Positions 23,349 to 35,255 of a stretch of 64,000 bases of DNA are shown piece by piece. The notes under the pieces are model-generated. The model had not been told where the DNA came from. It saw only the letters and a list, made by a program, of their open reading frames with translations, and ran no database searches. The translations under genes were made by a program, and so were the position numbers. The DNA comes from Macrophomina tecta (Eukaryota > Ascomycota > Dothideomycetes > Botryosphaeriales > Botryosphaeriaceae), in assembly GCA_024180945.1 (NCBI GenBank), contig JAKSGN010000043.1, positions 1,426,001 through 1,490,000 on the forward strand, read 5' to 3'. How positions within the stretch are numbered: the first letter of the stretch is position 1; each line of letters starts with the position of its first letter.

Positions 23349-24298
23349 GCTGGCGAGGTTGGTTCGGCCTCGTTCAAAAGCGGTCGGTTGGAGTCGCGTG
23401 AGAGGCGAGTGCGCAAGATGGTGGAGGATGCGAACACGGGTGAAGAGGTGGCTGGTTGTGCTGGGTTATCTAGCGAAGGCGGGCGCAGTGAGAAGCGCTG
23501 CGGCTGTACGACGGTATGTGGTTGTTCTGGACGATGGCTCGAGGCGGCGACGACATAGGCGACGGAGCGGGAATGATGAAATGTCTCGGACGGCCTGCAC
23601 GCTGCCGTAAGATCGCGTCGACCGTGCGGAGGCGGAGGACGAGGGTCGGCGTGGCGTGCGGGAGGAGAGGGAGTTGGAAGGTTAGTAAGAGGGCCCGCAC
23701 AGCGGATGGAGGTGCAGTGGAAGCTATGACAAGGACGAGCTCGGCCCCGGCTGGTGAGGAGGGTGGAGCTGTGCGCGCGCCGTTTCGCTGTCGCTGTCGA
23801 AGGCCTCCGTCAACTTCTGCACACCAATCAGCAACAACGCATTTGACGGGCGCTGCAGAGGACGAGAGACGCAGAAAGACCCTGACAGCTGGCACCAGTC
23901 GAGTCTTGAAGCCGGCAGAATCGTAACAGAACCGCACGTCGGCTCTGCATCCAACGCGTGCGGCCACCTATTTATTCCCAGCGTCGCCAGGCAATCATCA
24001 GTACGCAATCCCTCAACGTTCGAGACGCCTGGAGGTAAGCAAGGCATCCCCAAGCAGCACCTCGCGCATTCGCCAGCCTCGTGTCTGACGCGCCGCTGCG
24101 CCTGCACCGCTCCGCCGCCACACAAAGTCTGTTGCCCCGTTGATCGCCCTTCTCACTGCCCTTGCAACCGCGGAACGCGTCGCGTGAGCGCGTATTTCCA
24201 TTTTCGGCCACCGATCCGCATTCCCCCATCTACTGACAGAGGCATCTAACCACGCTCCAGCTCACAGGAACTGTTCTTGTCTTGTAAGAGGAACGATC
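23349..24298. promoter_or_regulatory. Divergent promoter region, BLM10 / PSF3
   Basis: About 950 bp between two start codons. CG-rich near BLM10. No additional gene is convincing; long ORFs here are open-frame noise in GC-rich sequence. Confidence 0.5.
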
Positions 24299-25107
24299 AT
24301 GAGTTCGTACTATGATATAGATGCAATCCTTACAGACGCCCAGGTGCGTTGCCTCTCTGCACTGCCCCGCTGCTTCCGCCTCTTCTAACATGCGTCATTG
24401 ATAGAAAGTACCATGCACTTTTGAGCTTACTGTCCCCGGATTGGGTTACCTTGATGGCAATGCAGGCCAAGATGTAGGTAGCCCACCTCTCACCGGCATC
24501 TCGAAGAAAGACTAACTTGCCGGTTGCAGATGAAGCAAGGCACTAAGGTAGAACTGCCACTATGGCTGGCAGAAATGCTGGCTGTCAGGTGAGTCTGGAT
24601 GATATCCCGAGGCTCTTTTCTGTTTATTTTCTTACACACCACGTCTTACATTCCAATTTGAAGCTTTGCAGTTAACGTGGCTTTTCCAGTGCGCCTGCCG
24701 CGAATACTAGCATGGCCACCCTCGATCTGCCGGTTGCCCTGTCTGCACGCGTCATGAACGCCCTGAAAGCCGATCCTCGCACTGTAGATCTCAGGGCTCT
24801 CGCCCCGCATTTTTACGCCCTCGGAGCGCGGATGCTCGAGCTGTTCGAAGAGGAGGAAATGGGCGAGGTCCTTGCGGACAGCTTTAAGACGCGCGCCAAA
24901 GTGATCGCTGACCAAGCTCACAATCCACGAGGGGCACTAGGAGAAGGAGCCGATTTCTTGAGAGGCCTCGACGAGAGTGAGAGACAGCGTAAGTGTCTCA
25001 TTGACCACGAGCGCTCATAGATTCTGATTTGAGACATAGTTTTCCGGGCTGCCCATGACAGCGCAAAGGCTGTACGAATGTGGATCGCTGAGAACAAGAA
25101 AAAGTAG
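24299..25107 (+). CDS. PSF3: GINS complex subunit Psf3
   Basis: Five exons (24299-24343, 24405-24473, 24530-24588, 24690-24988, 25040-25107), 179 aa, normal for Psf3 (about 180-200). It begins MSSYYDIDAILTDAQKVPC, the hallmark N-terminus. FELTVPGLGYLDG and GTKVELPLWLAEML of the B-domain follow, then the helical A-domain (LAPHFYALGARMLEL, FKTRAKVIADQA) and a basic end RMWIAENKKK. GINS joins Cdc45 and Mcm2-7 in the CMG helicase and is essential for replication initiation and elongation. Four introns of 52-101 nt in such a short gene mean that no single long ORF shows it. Confidence 0.95.
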
Positions 25108-25395
25108 TTCAACAAAATGCCAGCCCCACTTTCTGGCTGCACATCATCTTTACTTTCTTATTTGGTTAACTGGCGTCACTGATGTACGGATAGCATTTGC
25201 ATGGCAGGATATACCAAGGATGCACCACTCAATAGTCTACGGTCTAAAAAGAAAAGCGACCCCCTCCACTCCAGCCCCTTCTTGTGTTTGTGATACTTAC
25301 GGCATCAGCGAGGTTTTCAGTGCGAACTAACTCTGGGTATCAACACGACGCTCTTGTCTTCGAACAAAGCCACATCTTTCGAGATGAGTCTTCAT
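25108..25395. other. Short convergent intergenic region PSF3 / cis-prenyltransferase
   Basis: Under 300 bp between convergent stops; 3' UTRs only. Confidence 0.5.
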
Positions 25396-26675
25396 TCATG
25401 CCACCTTCAGCCTTAATCTACCCTTCTCTTCGTTTTCTATCTTCCTCTGCCTCCACTGCCACTCAACTAACACAGGCAAGAACTGCCACAAGTCGAATTC
25501 GGGCCATAAGCAGTCCAGAAACACGATCTCCGTGCTCTCATGGCATTGCCATAGCATAAAATCGCTCAGGCGCTGGACACCAGACGTCCGCACCAGCAAG
25601 TCCAGCGGCGGGTTGCCCGCTGTGAACATATGGTCCGTGAGTGTCTGAGCTGTGATTGTCTCAGGGTCTGGATAATTGTCCGGCACCTTCTCTTCCTTCA
25701 ACCCGTCCGTGGAGTCATGTAAAGTCATAGAATTCGTAGAAGCGACATCGGATACGGGAGCATCGGGTGTCTTCTCGGGGTTGAGAGACGTAGGAGCATT
25801 GCTACCGAGCTCAGGGGATTCTTCTTCCGAAACGGTCGTCAAATTGCGCGCACGGATGTTCCTAGTGATGTGGCCTTCGGAAAATGGGCGGCGGAGAGGA
25901 GGAGGATGGGGCTTATTGTAGTCTACGACGGTGGTGCGGATCGCGGTTGTGATTTCATCGCGGGATGTGTAAGGAAAGCAGACATTAAGAATAGCCCTGG
26001 AATTGATCAGCGGAAGTCGCGAAATAGATCCTTTCCGCGCGTACTTATTATTTCCCTTAGTCATCTCCGCGGCTCGGTCCATAGCCTCAATGACATCGGG
26101 CTTTACAAGCTCCCGCTGGCCCAAGATCCGGATGCTTGCGCCGTAACGATCCAGTAAATCGCCGTGCTGAGCTAGCTGTGAGAGCTTGAACTTTGCCATG
26201 TCCATCAATGCGTCCACTTCGTACTTGGAGCGCTTGAAGTTCTCGATACTGAAGGCGTAGATGGTGACAACTTTGACCCCGGACTTGTAACACACTTCCA
26301 AAATCTTTGTCGCATTAGCACACAGCCAGCGGCAGCACGCGTCATGGTTCATACTCTTGCCAAAGCTTCAAACCCAAGATTATGTCCTTCCACCGTCTCA
26401 ATGTGGTGGCTACGAGCATAGCGCCTGTTGCCGTCCATGACAAACGCTACATGCTGCGGAATAGGGCCCTGGCGGAGAGCTCCAATGAGAAGCTCGCGTA
26501 GGCGCTGTATGCTCCATACTATAGGCGGCGACATGAGAAGCCATTTTCGGAACTGCGAAAGGTGGAGAGAGGAGGACATGTTGCTGGAGAGCTCTACGGC
26601 GCGCGGTGGAGCTGGAAATGCGATGCGACGGCGGGAATACGTAGCAAACAGGGCCGCCGACGGATAGAGAGACAA
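25396..26675 (-). CDS. cis-Prenyltransferase (dehydrodolichyl diphosphate synthase, Rer2/Srt1-like)
   Basis: Three exons (26675-26355, 26304-26045, 25996-25396), 393 aa. This family elongates farnesyl-PP with isopentenyl-PP to long polyprenyl-PP for dolichol, at the ER or lipid droplets. Signatures: HVAFVMDGNRRYA with the catalytic Asp81, EGHNLGFEAL, KVVTIYAFSIENF, AILNVCFPYTSRDEI, and LLVRTSGVQRLSDFMLWQC near the end. An N-terminal hydrophobic/basic segment (about 45-65) may bind membrane. A ~75-residue Ser/Pro/Glu-rich insert sits between TSRDEI and AQTLTDHMF and makes the protein longer than yeast Rer2 (286). Intron 2 (48 nt) has no in-frame stop, so its retention would add 16 residues. 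Rer2 versus Srt1 identity is not resolved. Confidence 0.93.
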
Positions 26676-27152
26676 TGGCGGTTAGGTGGAATAGGCTCGA
26701 GTGTGCTCAGAAGCTGGCTCTGAAGACAACACATAAGTACGAGGGAGTTGCGTACAGCATCGAGGCTCAGTCGATCGTTGGGACTTGGCCGACGCAGATG
26801 CCAGGATGTGGGCTGCAGTGGCCGGCGCGGCTGAGCTTCGGCACAGCTGCAGCGCCTTCTTTTCCTCGCGTCTGCTTTTCGCCCCAACCTTCACCCCCCC
26901 GTCCTCCCTTCGTGAGGCCATCACGAGATCGCGCCTGTCATCTCGCCACATCCTCGCGTCTCGCGTTCGCGGGGTGGCACGCAGTCCCAATGTGAGATCC
27001 ATGCGCATCGTGCTGGATCCTTCACCACCTGCGCGTCAACTACCCCCGACATCGCTGCCTTCTGTCGGGCTCCGAAACATCCGACGGGCTTATAAAGCCA
27101 AGGCAGCCATAGAACTCATAGTCACGGTTCTGTGCCGCCTCACTCACCAGCC
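26676..27152. promoter_or_regulatory. Divergent promoter, cis-prenyltransferase / CP-motif protein
   Basis: 477 bp between two start codons, with a TATAAAG at about 27091, some 60 nt upstream of the right-hand ATG. No extra gene. Confidence 0.5.
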
Positions 27153-28931
27153 ATGACCGCCAACGGGGACCAGGTCGTGGGGCCGCTCGTTGAGCAGCTT
27201 GCAGTTGGCTTTGACGCTCTATCTTCAGAGTATCGCATACTATACGATCGCCATCGCGAGCTCGAAAACAAGCTTGCTTGGGCAAAGCAGCAGGTAAGCA
27301 ACACATCATCCCCCTGGTACACAATCCTTTACCCTTCTCCTGCCGCATCCGCCTCTTCATGATGAAAGAAAATTTAGCTCTAGAACTGCAGCTGCTCAGC
27401 AGCGTTGTCGACCTTTCTTCACTTTCTGACATAATCCTCTGGCCCACACGCTTCTTGTCCCTGACGATCAGTCGAAGTTGTTGCTAACTTGAAGATTGGA
27501 TAGTATCTCGACCTTCTTAAGCGATTCACGCCCGATATCGCCCTGCAAGACCACAAAGTGTTCGTCCAAAGCCTGGAAGAAGTCGAAAGACACGGTCAGG
27601 GCGGACCTTTGGACTGGCTCGATGCACTGGCACAGAGTGATGATGGCGACCGCAGAACTGGCGCTTACATCATCCGACAGGCAGAGCGCGCTCGCGACCA
27701 GCTTAGGTACCAACGGCCATTGCAAAGTCCGCTGAAAGAGGCGGAAGGTGTGAAGATTTGGAACAGTCGGACAGGCGATCGAGCGTCCGAGAGAATGTCG
27801 AAGCTCGAGAGCCTAAGGCAAGCCGCTTCTGCGGCAGGGTTGGAAAGGGACTTTACCACTCCTGGAACCCCCGGCAAGCTAGGTTGTCCGTTCGGCACGC
27901 CTAGTATGCGTGGGCGGTCTACCAGCGGAAGAGGAAGCATGGGTACGCCGAGTCGGTCTCAATCAAGAATCCTCCCACATGCTATGCGATCGAAGCGTTC
28001 GTCTTTCAATGATCCGATCAGGGCAGAAACATGCGGATTCGAGCCTCCTCAATCTCCAGATCCTTCTGTTTCAGGCTCAGCTGCGCCAGTGTGTCCGATT
28101 CGCTTTATGGATGATCACTCGCCGGAAGAAATAGCAAAATACTTTGAAAACCACAAGCATGAACTGCCGCGGAGCCACGAGGTCTGCATCAAACGCTTTC
28201 AAAGCAATGCCGAGAGTATTCGTCAGCTGGACGCTAAGTACGGCAATTTAGTCAACATGATCCAGGGTTTGGGAGAAAAGCATCAGCCTATGTTGAAGGA
28301 ATCGCCAACCGATGAAGATGCAGTGGAAGAGACCGAGTCCAACACGAGGGTCGCAGACTGGGCTAAGGCTGTCAGTACAACTGCTCAACCTGGTGGTGAA
28401 GCAACACCAGACCCGGAGCAGCCGTTACCCGAAGAGGAAGAACGGCAGCCACACTTCGACAGGCCGATGAAAGAAATACGCGTTGGTGAATCTCCAAGCC
28501 GGCCATGGGGCATCACAGTCCCAGCTGCTTACAACAAGCCACCGAGCGTGGGGACAGACGGTGTCGTCACTGCCTCTCCCGCGCAAGATTCCCCTCCTGC
28601 CCCCGCTCCTGCTCCTCCTGATGCCGGAGGGGAAAAGCCTGGAAAGTGTCCCTTCGACCACACCAAATTGCGCGGCGTTCCTCCACCAGCTACCAAAGTA
28701 GAGAAGGCTGGAATACAGCCTGAGCCCGAACTGAAAAATGTTGAGCCGGAGGCTCAATCGGCTCCGCCCTCTCGGCCGCCCCAATCGCCATCAAATGGAG
28801 CGCCTAACATTATCAAGCCGTCTCCGAGTGCACCACAGTTGGTGTTCACGGGGCCAGTTTTCATCGGCTACTCCATGGAACAAGCAATAACTATGCTGCA
28901 ACAGACTGGACTGGCTGGAAAAGCGGATTGA
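27153..28931 (+). CDS. Uncharacterised fungal protein with three Cys-Pro (heme-regulatory-like) motifs
   Basis: Two exons (27153-27293 and 27504-28931), 522 aa. I do not recognise a named family. The N-terminal ~110 residues are helical and charged (VEQLAVGFDALSSEYRILYD, then YLDLLKRFTPDIALQDHKVF). Three CP motifs follow: GCPFG (Cys175), VCPIRFM (Cys244) and KCPFDH (Cys429). The best ordered block follows the second: DHSPEEIAKYFENHKHELPRS then HEVCIKRFQSN and LDAKYGNLVNMIQGLGEKH. The remainder is Pro/Ser/Glu-rich and probably disordered, ending in LVFTGPVFIGYSMEQAITML. CP dipeptides followed by a hydrophobic residue fit the heme regulatory motif consensus, so heme or redox sensing is possible but unproven. 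No signal peptide or membrane segment. Confidence 0.8.
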
Positions 28932-29946
28932 GGCCATTTTGGGGTATCTAGCGCGTGGTGAGAATGTGCTGAGTATTTTATGTTCTTGTCCATACTTTCC
29001 TTTACTCAACGTTTAAATTTCTGAGTTATTGCCGATGTTGAACTGGCGATCACATGATTGGAATTGGCGTCAACTTGATAGGCATTTATGTCTACTACCA
29101 CCGAAGGGAGCTGAAGCGATTTGGCCAGACGCAAGTGTTCAGAGACTTGGTTGCACTCACATCCCGGATGGCTACTTCAAGTCTCTGCGGCAAGGGCACT
29201 TCGACGCCGATATTAGAGGCGCTTGGTGTGGGCCTGTAGCTGCTGGTAGCCAATTAGCTAAGAATGCAACCTTGTGCACGGTTACAAACCAGATGCGGAA
29301 GATCCGCCGGCTCGCTTGGGAGAAGAAGGAGAGCGAGCTCTCTTCTCTATGCCTCACAGAAGCGTTATAGCAAACCGCCCTGATAGCCGAATATCTAAAG
29401 TATCCTGCATCATCGTAAGCTCACGCCCTTGTAAGCTTCGACGCTTGTTCTTGTGCTTGCCGGAGCCCTAAACACGATGGATCAAGATGAGCGCACAAGT
29501 TGCAGTTGATACCCGAAGCGAGGCCGCAGTGCTGGATGAGGCTGAGCACACATGCTCGGCCCAGCCTTGGCCTCGTTCCCGGCATGCCGCTCTTCCGGGC
29601 AGAATTCACAGGCCTGGCAGGACATGTCGAATGCGATAGTACCCTGGTTAGTGCAGTGCCGTGGTTGACACGGCGGAGTGCACCAACGCGCAGCCCTTGC
29701 CTCAGCTTAAAGCCGGCAGCCCACCCCAGACTCCGGCGGCGCGGCGCGCTCCCTGCAGAACTTCCCGGCCCGCTGATGCCTCCACTCTCTTGTCAATCGC
29801 TCGTTCAGCTGCATGTCCCACACACTCGTTTCTTCTGCCTGAGACAGCGCCTGTCTTCGCCCCCAAGGGCTCTCTGTGTCCTTCTCACCGTCGCTTTCCC
29901 TTAATGCTGCCCCTCTGCCTGCGCAGTCGCAGTAGCAGGAGCGACC
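28932..29946. other. Intergenic upstream of the carboxypeptidase
   Basis: About 1 kb. Small ORFs only, none with a recognisable domain. The last few hundred bases are pyrimidine-rich, as in a fungal leader. Confidence 0.5.
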
Positions 29947-32169
29947 ATGGTACGCCTTCCCGCCTCATGACGCGTCGCGTCGCCGCAGCTTGTACTGACG
30001 CATCTCCAGTTCTCTTCGCTGCTGCTGGCTATCGCTGTGGCCTTCCGCTCTCTCGTAGCTGCGCAAACCCCGCCTGATATCGTCTTCTCCAATATCACCC
30101 GCTCTCCAACAAACCCGAACATCACCATTGCCTATAAAACACCAGATCCGGGAACATGCACCACCGTCTTCGAGTCGCAAAAGCAGTACTCTGGCTACAT
30201 CAGCCTCCCGCCGTACACGCTTGCGCCCATTCAACAGAACTACTCAATCAATACTTTCTTCTGGTTCATTGAGGCTCGCGACAAGCCGGAATCGTCGCCG
30301 CTCACTGTCTGGTGGGGTCATTTCCACTTCCCCGCGAGCATTGCTTGCTAATTGAGACGCAGGTTGAATGGCGGCCCCGGCAGTAGTAGTATGATTGGCC
30401 TATTTGAGGAGAACGGACCTTGTGAGATCGTCCAAATGTCAGACGGCTCATACGGAACTAAGGCCAGAGTCTGGGGCTGGGACCGGAGCTCGAACATGCT
30501 TTACGTGGACCAGCCCAATTTCGTGGGCCTTTCATACGACGATGTTACTCCAGCTTCACACAACTTGCTTACCAATTCATTTGACTATCCTCCCGGGGGC
30601 CTTCCGAGAGGTCAACCGTCGTGGTCATATCTCAACGGGTCCTTTGGGAGCGGCGAAAACTATGCAACCGCGAATACGACTGATATAGCGGCGCATGCGG
30701 TCTGGCACTTCCTTCAGGCTTTCTTGGGCACCTTTCCCCACTATAACCCCGGCACCCGGCCCAACAGTACCTCAGTTGAAGCAACCGGTATCAACCTCTT
30801 CGCTGAGAGTTACGGTGGCAAATATGGGCCAACCTTTGCAAGATTTTTCGAGGAACAGAATGCCATGAGGGAAAATGGAACCATTTCACAAAGCGGCACA
30901 GTCGAAATCAAGCTGACTTCGCTTGGGATCATCAACGGAATGATCGACTTGCTGGTCCAAGGTGCTGCTTATGCGACCTTCGGCAACAACAATACATTTG
31001 GTATCGAAGCATTTGACACTACTTCAAGACTCAACATACTGAACGGACTCAACAAGAGCGGTGGCTGTGCCGATCAAATCAAAGAATGCCGTAACATCTC
31101 CAGTCTCTACGACCCGGAAGGTGAGGGTGACGTCACCCAGGCGAATCAAGCTTGCAGCTTAGCTGTACAGACGTGCAACACGCTGCTAGGCCCCTACGCC
31201 AATTCTGGGCGTAGTGTGTACGACATTCGCCAAGAGCTTCCGGATGTCATCCCGTCTGGAGACTACATGGAATACCTGAACTACGCCAGTGTGCAACAAA
31301 GCATCGGTGCTCGCATCAATTACACCGAAAATAACGCGAATGTCCAAAACGAGTTCATTGCAACTGGGGATAGCGTCCGCGGAACACAGCTCGAGGATCT
31401 CGCATATCTTCTCTCGGCTGGAGTTCGGGTTGCTATCATCAACGGCGATGCTGATTACATTTGCAATTGGCTCGGTGGGGAAGCAGTATCTCTGGCGCTC
31501 GCAGCTTCCGTCCCAGCCTATGCAAGTGCATTCCAGGCGGCAGGCTACGCTGATCTGATCGTCAATAGTAGTTACATTGGTGGCGCTGTCCGACAGTTCA
31601 GTAACCTCTCTTTCACGCGGGTTTACGACTCAGGACACGCGGTGCCAGCCTACCAGCCCGAGACTGCCTTCACTCTCTTCACCCGTATTATTGAAGGCAC
31701 AGACTTGGGCACTGGAGAGCTCATCGAGGACGTGAATACTTTCTACACAAACGGACCGCAGAACGCCTCTCACACCAACGACAAATCATCGACCAGCGCG
31801 TCACCGACGTGCTGGATTCGCAAGATTGATGACAGCTGCTCATCCGACCAAATTGATGATATCAAGGCGGGCAAAGGCGTGGTGCTGAATGGCGTATGGT
31901 ACGAGGATGATGGAGATTTTGATCCGCCGGCCACCAGCGTCGTCGCGGGCAAGCCGGGATCGCCTCTCCCCAGTGCCAGCGTCAGCGTGAGTGTGGTCAC
32001 GAGCAAAGGTAGAACTGGCGGGGTAGAAAGCAGCACTGTTGTTCCCACTGGCGTCTACGTCGCCACGGCTACGCCCACCAGCACTGGTGCAGCAAAGCCG
32101 CAGGTGACGCGGTTCGCCGGCGCAGGTGTTGCTGCTGTCGTGGCGGTGGCTGCTGGTTTGGTCCTATAA
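29947..32169 (+). CDS. Serine carboxypeptidase S10, secreted, probably GPI-anchored
   Basis: Three exons (29947-29949, 30010-30311, 30363-32169), 703 aa. The first exon is only ATG, followed by a GTACGC donor. This is the only way to give the signal peptide MFSSLLLAIAVAF an initiator, because reading on from the ATG meets a TGA at once. The second splice rebuilds LTVWLNGGPGSSSM, the S10 oxyanion segment. The catalytic triad is Ser251 (FAESYGGKYG), Asp466 (NGDADYICNW) and His527 (DSGHAVPAYQ). Several N-glycosylation sequons are present. After the peptidase domain come a Ser/Thr/Val-rich stalk and a hydrophobic C-terminus (RFAGAGVAAVVAVAAGLVL), typical of a GPI signal. The family removes C-terminal residues from peptides at acid pH; the anchored fungal members act at the cell surface or wall. 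Confidence 0.93.
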
Positions 32170-33050
32170 AGCGGTAACATTACAAAATGGGTGTCCTTAT
32201 CAGAATTCCGGCTTCAGCATTGCAACAGTCACATCTCGCACACTGCATGGCGTTTTCGGATACACAGACCTTTTCATCTTTTGGGCAGATTGCATATCAA
32301 AATATCGGATTGGGCAGCCACATGGGGCCACTTTGGGGCGTGGTAAAGGCGTATAAAGGATCACATGGTGGGCTCGGCTTTCTTTCCTGCTATCTCTTTT
32401 TCTTCTTTTTTGCGGCTGTTGGTAACAAGACCTCGTTTTTTGGTTGAGGTCGGTTCAGATACCCTGTAGGGACGCGCTTGCTAGTTAATGGGAGCTAATT
32501 ATAGCTGCATAATTGGAAACAGGTATTGGCGGTTTAATGCGAAATGGTACTTGGTGCGATTTTGATCTCCGTGTCGTGGTGGTTGGGATGAGGCAAAAGC
32601 TGGAATGTGGTGGTGATACATAACAGGCTAAGGCATATTGCTTCTTCAACTGCACCGAAGACGGTCCTATTTTTACGAAATGTGGGTGAGCATGCAGTCG
32701 TTGTGGGGACTTGAGGAAATCGTCCGGGTTCGACTTCTTGAACATCCAGATCAGGATGATTTCTCCAACTCGTCATTCATGATGAGAGTACGGTACAGCG
32801 CAGACTCCTGATCACTTAATATCTGCTATCCACCTGGGACAGGGTCCCTATAAGGCCCTTGAAACCCAGCCGTGAGCCAGAGGAGCATTATGTTACCGGT
32901 GTTCAAAGTAAGCCTCCGTTTACTTGATGACGCCAATGCTACAAAGAGCTATATCGGGTATGACGCTAAGAATTGCCAAAGAAAGCACGCCGGAGAACCC
33001 AAGAGAAACATCAACACAGGAGACAAGGTCTGGAAGATGGTATATCCCGC
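32170..33050. other. Convergent intergenic region with element C
   Basis: Between convergent stops of the carboxypeptidase and the acyltransferase. Contains the 32704-32775 inverted-repeat element; otherwise no gene. Confidence 0.5.
32704..32775. repeat. MITE-like inverted-repeat element C
   Basis: The left arm reads TGGGGACTTGAGGAAATCG then TCCGGG. The right arm, in reverse, reads GAGTTGGAGAAATCATCC. The arms are imperfect complements and match the consensus GGAGTTGAAGNAATCGTCCGG of elements A, B and D. Confidence 0.5.
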
Positions 33051-34704
33051 CTACAGCGCCGGCCCATCCCACGCTTCACGCTTGATCTTCATGAGGTTTG
33101 ACTGCTTGTGCGGGAAGCTCACCTCGCGCTCCTTGTAGAAGCCAACTTGTTCGAGGTAGGTGCGGAGCCTGTGATTCACATTGTCAGCATTCTGCGTTCA
33201 TTCTCCAACTGGGGAGGGGGAACAGGAGCTCTCACTTCTCATTATCAACCCTCGGTTCCAGCATCACCGTCTCGGTCCGCATGTCTGCAAGGAAACAGTA
33301 ATGCACGAGCGCGCTAAGCCAGATCTTAACGCGGTGCGCGCCGCGGAACTCCTGCTCGCCAACCAGGCAGTGGATGCCGCGGTCGTAGTTTGCGACGTCG
33401 CCGGCCAGCAGCTTGCCCAGGGTGTCCTCCTTGACCCAGTAGAGCTCGAAGTAGCCGAACGGCTTGCCGTCCCAACAGCCGATGACGGGGAAGCTGTGCC
33501 GGCTCTGCAGGCCCGTCTTGAGGAAGTTCTCCTGATGCGAGCGCGGGCCTTGCTCGCCCCAGAAGTGCGAGACGCGCGGGTCGTTCATCCACCGGTGCAG
33601 AAGGTCAATGTCGGATTCGCCGAGCGAGAGCGTCTCGATGTTGGGTGAGCCGCCGGCGGAGTTGGTCGAGTTGCTTCGGTGGTGCTGGGAGGTGGGGCCG
33701 GTGTGATGCTGAGGCTTGGGCGACGCGGAGGCGACGCGGAAGGAGAGGTATTGGCCGACGCTGGGGATGTAGCGCGTGTAGAAGGTTTCGCCTTGGCGCG
33801 GGGGCTTGGGACGGAGCGGGTGCCGGATGTTGTTGGAGAAAACGAACTGGGTGGGGGCTGGCGGGTAGTAGGTTGGGAGATGGCTGCTGGAGTGGAAGGG
33901 ACCAGGGGCGGTTGGAGACCATAGACCTTGGGGGATGCCGGAGTCGCTGAGGGTGGATTCGCGCTTCTTGTGCTCTGGGACTGGGGATCCGGGCCTAGAG
34001 CTGTGGGGAGATTCGGAGGGATACGGAGACTGCGAGAGCGGGGAGAGCGTGAAGAGGTACAAACGTGGGTCCAGCTGCCAGAAGACACGGCGGCTCACGA
34101 ACATGTTCTGCCAGCCCTCGCCTGCCCTTTCTTCATGCGCAATGCCCACGCTCGAGTCTTCGCTGGAGATCAACCCCATGCGCTCCAACTTGGGCAGCAC
34201 CACGCGGCCCTTGAAGATGCCCTCGCGGCTGATGTTGATTCTCCAATCGCCCTTGGGCTTGCCCAGCTGAGCCGTGTTTTTGGACGCGGCAGTCGTCAGC
34301 TGCGGCTCGGGCTCGGGTTGGTGAAAGTACCAGAACAGCGTCGCCCACAGCATCATGGCAAGCTGACGCGTGGGCGACGAGGCGGGCTTGAATTCGGTGC
34401 TGCTCGGGTTGGAGATGGAGGAGATGTACAAATGGTCGTTTCGCAGCGTGGGGCGAGTGTAGCGGCGCACGCGCTTGCTGGCGCGCTCCTGTTTATTTTC
34501 CTCCTTTTCCTCGCCGTCTCCTTCAGCGCCGGAGGATTCTTCCAGCTCGTCGAGCTGCGAGTTGAGCACAACGGTCCATCCTGGGGGCAGGGGGGAATTG
34601 CTGTGGCTGCTGAGGTCGTTGACTTTGAACTGCAGGCCGCCGAACACAGGGATGGCAGTCAGGTTCTGGCCGTTCGGCAGGTGCACAAGGCCCTGGGTAG
34701 TCAT
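33051..34704 (-). CDS. SidL/SidF-like N5-hydroxyornithine acyltransferase (GNAT)
   Basis: Two exons (34704-33236 and 33168-33051), 528 aa. The C-terminal GNAT domain (about residue 370 on) matches the IucB/AlcB-like siderophore acyltransferases: [63 protein letters not shown], and, across the intron, [18 protein letters not shown] and [11 protein letters not shown]. Known fungal members acylate N5-hydroxyornithine: SidF (anhydromevalonyl, peroxisomal) and SidL (acetyl, cytosolic, ferricrocin). The protein ends DGPAL with no PTS1. There is no neighbouring NRPS, and I saw no ATCWGATAA-type iron-repression site in the 551-bp promoter. All three favour SidL, but this is inference. The middle third is Ser/Pro-rich and low complexity. 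Confidence 0.85.
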
Positions 34705-35255
34705 GGTTCAGAGCCGGCGCGGGGGTTGGTGGAAGAGAGAAGAGCCTAGTCGAAGCGGAAATAGAGGCCCTTTTAAGCGGTACTGTGCGGATGCCAATGC
34801 CTATCCTCCAAAATCTGTCGCCTGGGGTGCCTTAGCGCATCAGCCTGGATGGCGTGAGCGGCAGCGCTGGCGGACAGCTCTTTTCTGGGCGCGTGGCAGC
34901 GTAGATATTTTGTTCAGTTGGAGATGACACATGATTTAGCCGCGTTGGGGTTGGCTGGCGGGCCGCCGATGACGTCCAGCGCAAGGCCCGTTCTCGGGGG
35001 GCCCCGCCGACAGCGGGAGTGCGCGAGCCCAGGGCAGGGTGCCTCTCGGTCGCTCGTCCGCGCCCTCGCCCTCGCCCTCGCCCTCGCCCTTCGCCGCGGT
35101 TCTGCCGCGAGGTCTGAAGTCATCATAGCTTCAGAGCTTCCGTCTGGGCGAACGACCGAACACCGAGAGAGCCTTTGCTTGCACTTCTAGAGCTGCCTTT
35201 CCCTCTCAACTCCGCCAACCCATCAACTGTCCTCCACTGCCCATCCAACACCACA
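34705..35255. promoter_or_regulatory. Divergent promoter, SidL-like / SOD2
   Basis: 551 bp between the two start codons, with a GCCCTC hexamer repeated in tandem (four exact copies plus a near copy at 35062-35091) on the SOD2 side. No other gene. Confidence 0.6.
35062..35091. repeat. GCCCTC hexamer tandem repeat
   Basis: Four exact copies and one with a final T, about 165 nt upstream of the SOD2 ATG. Confidence 0.85.
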
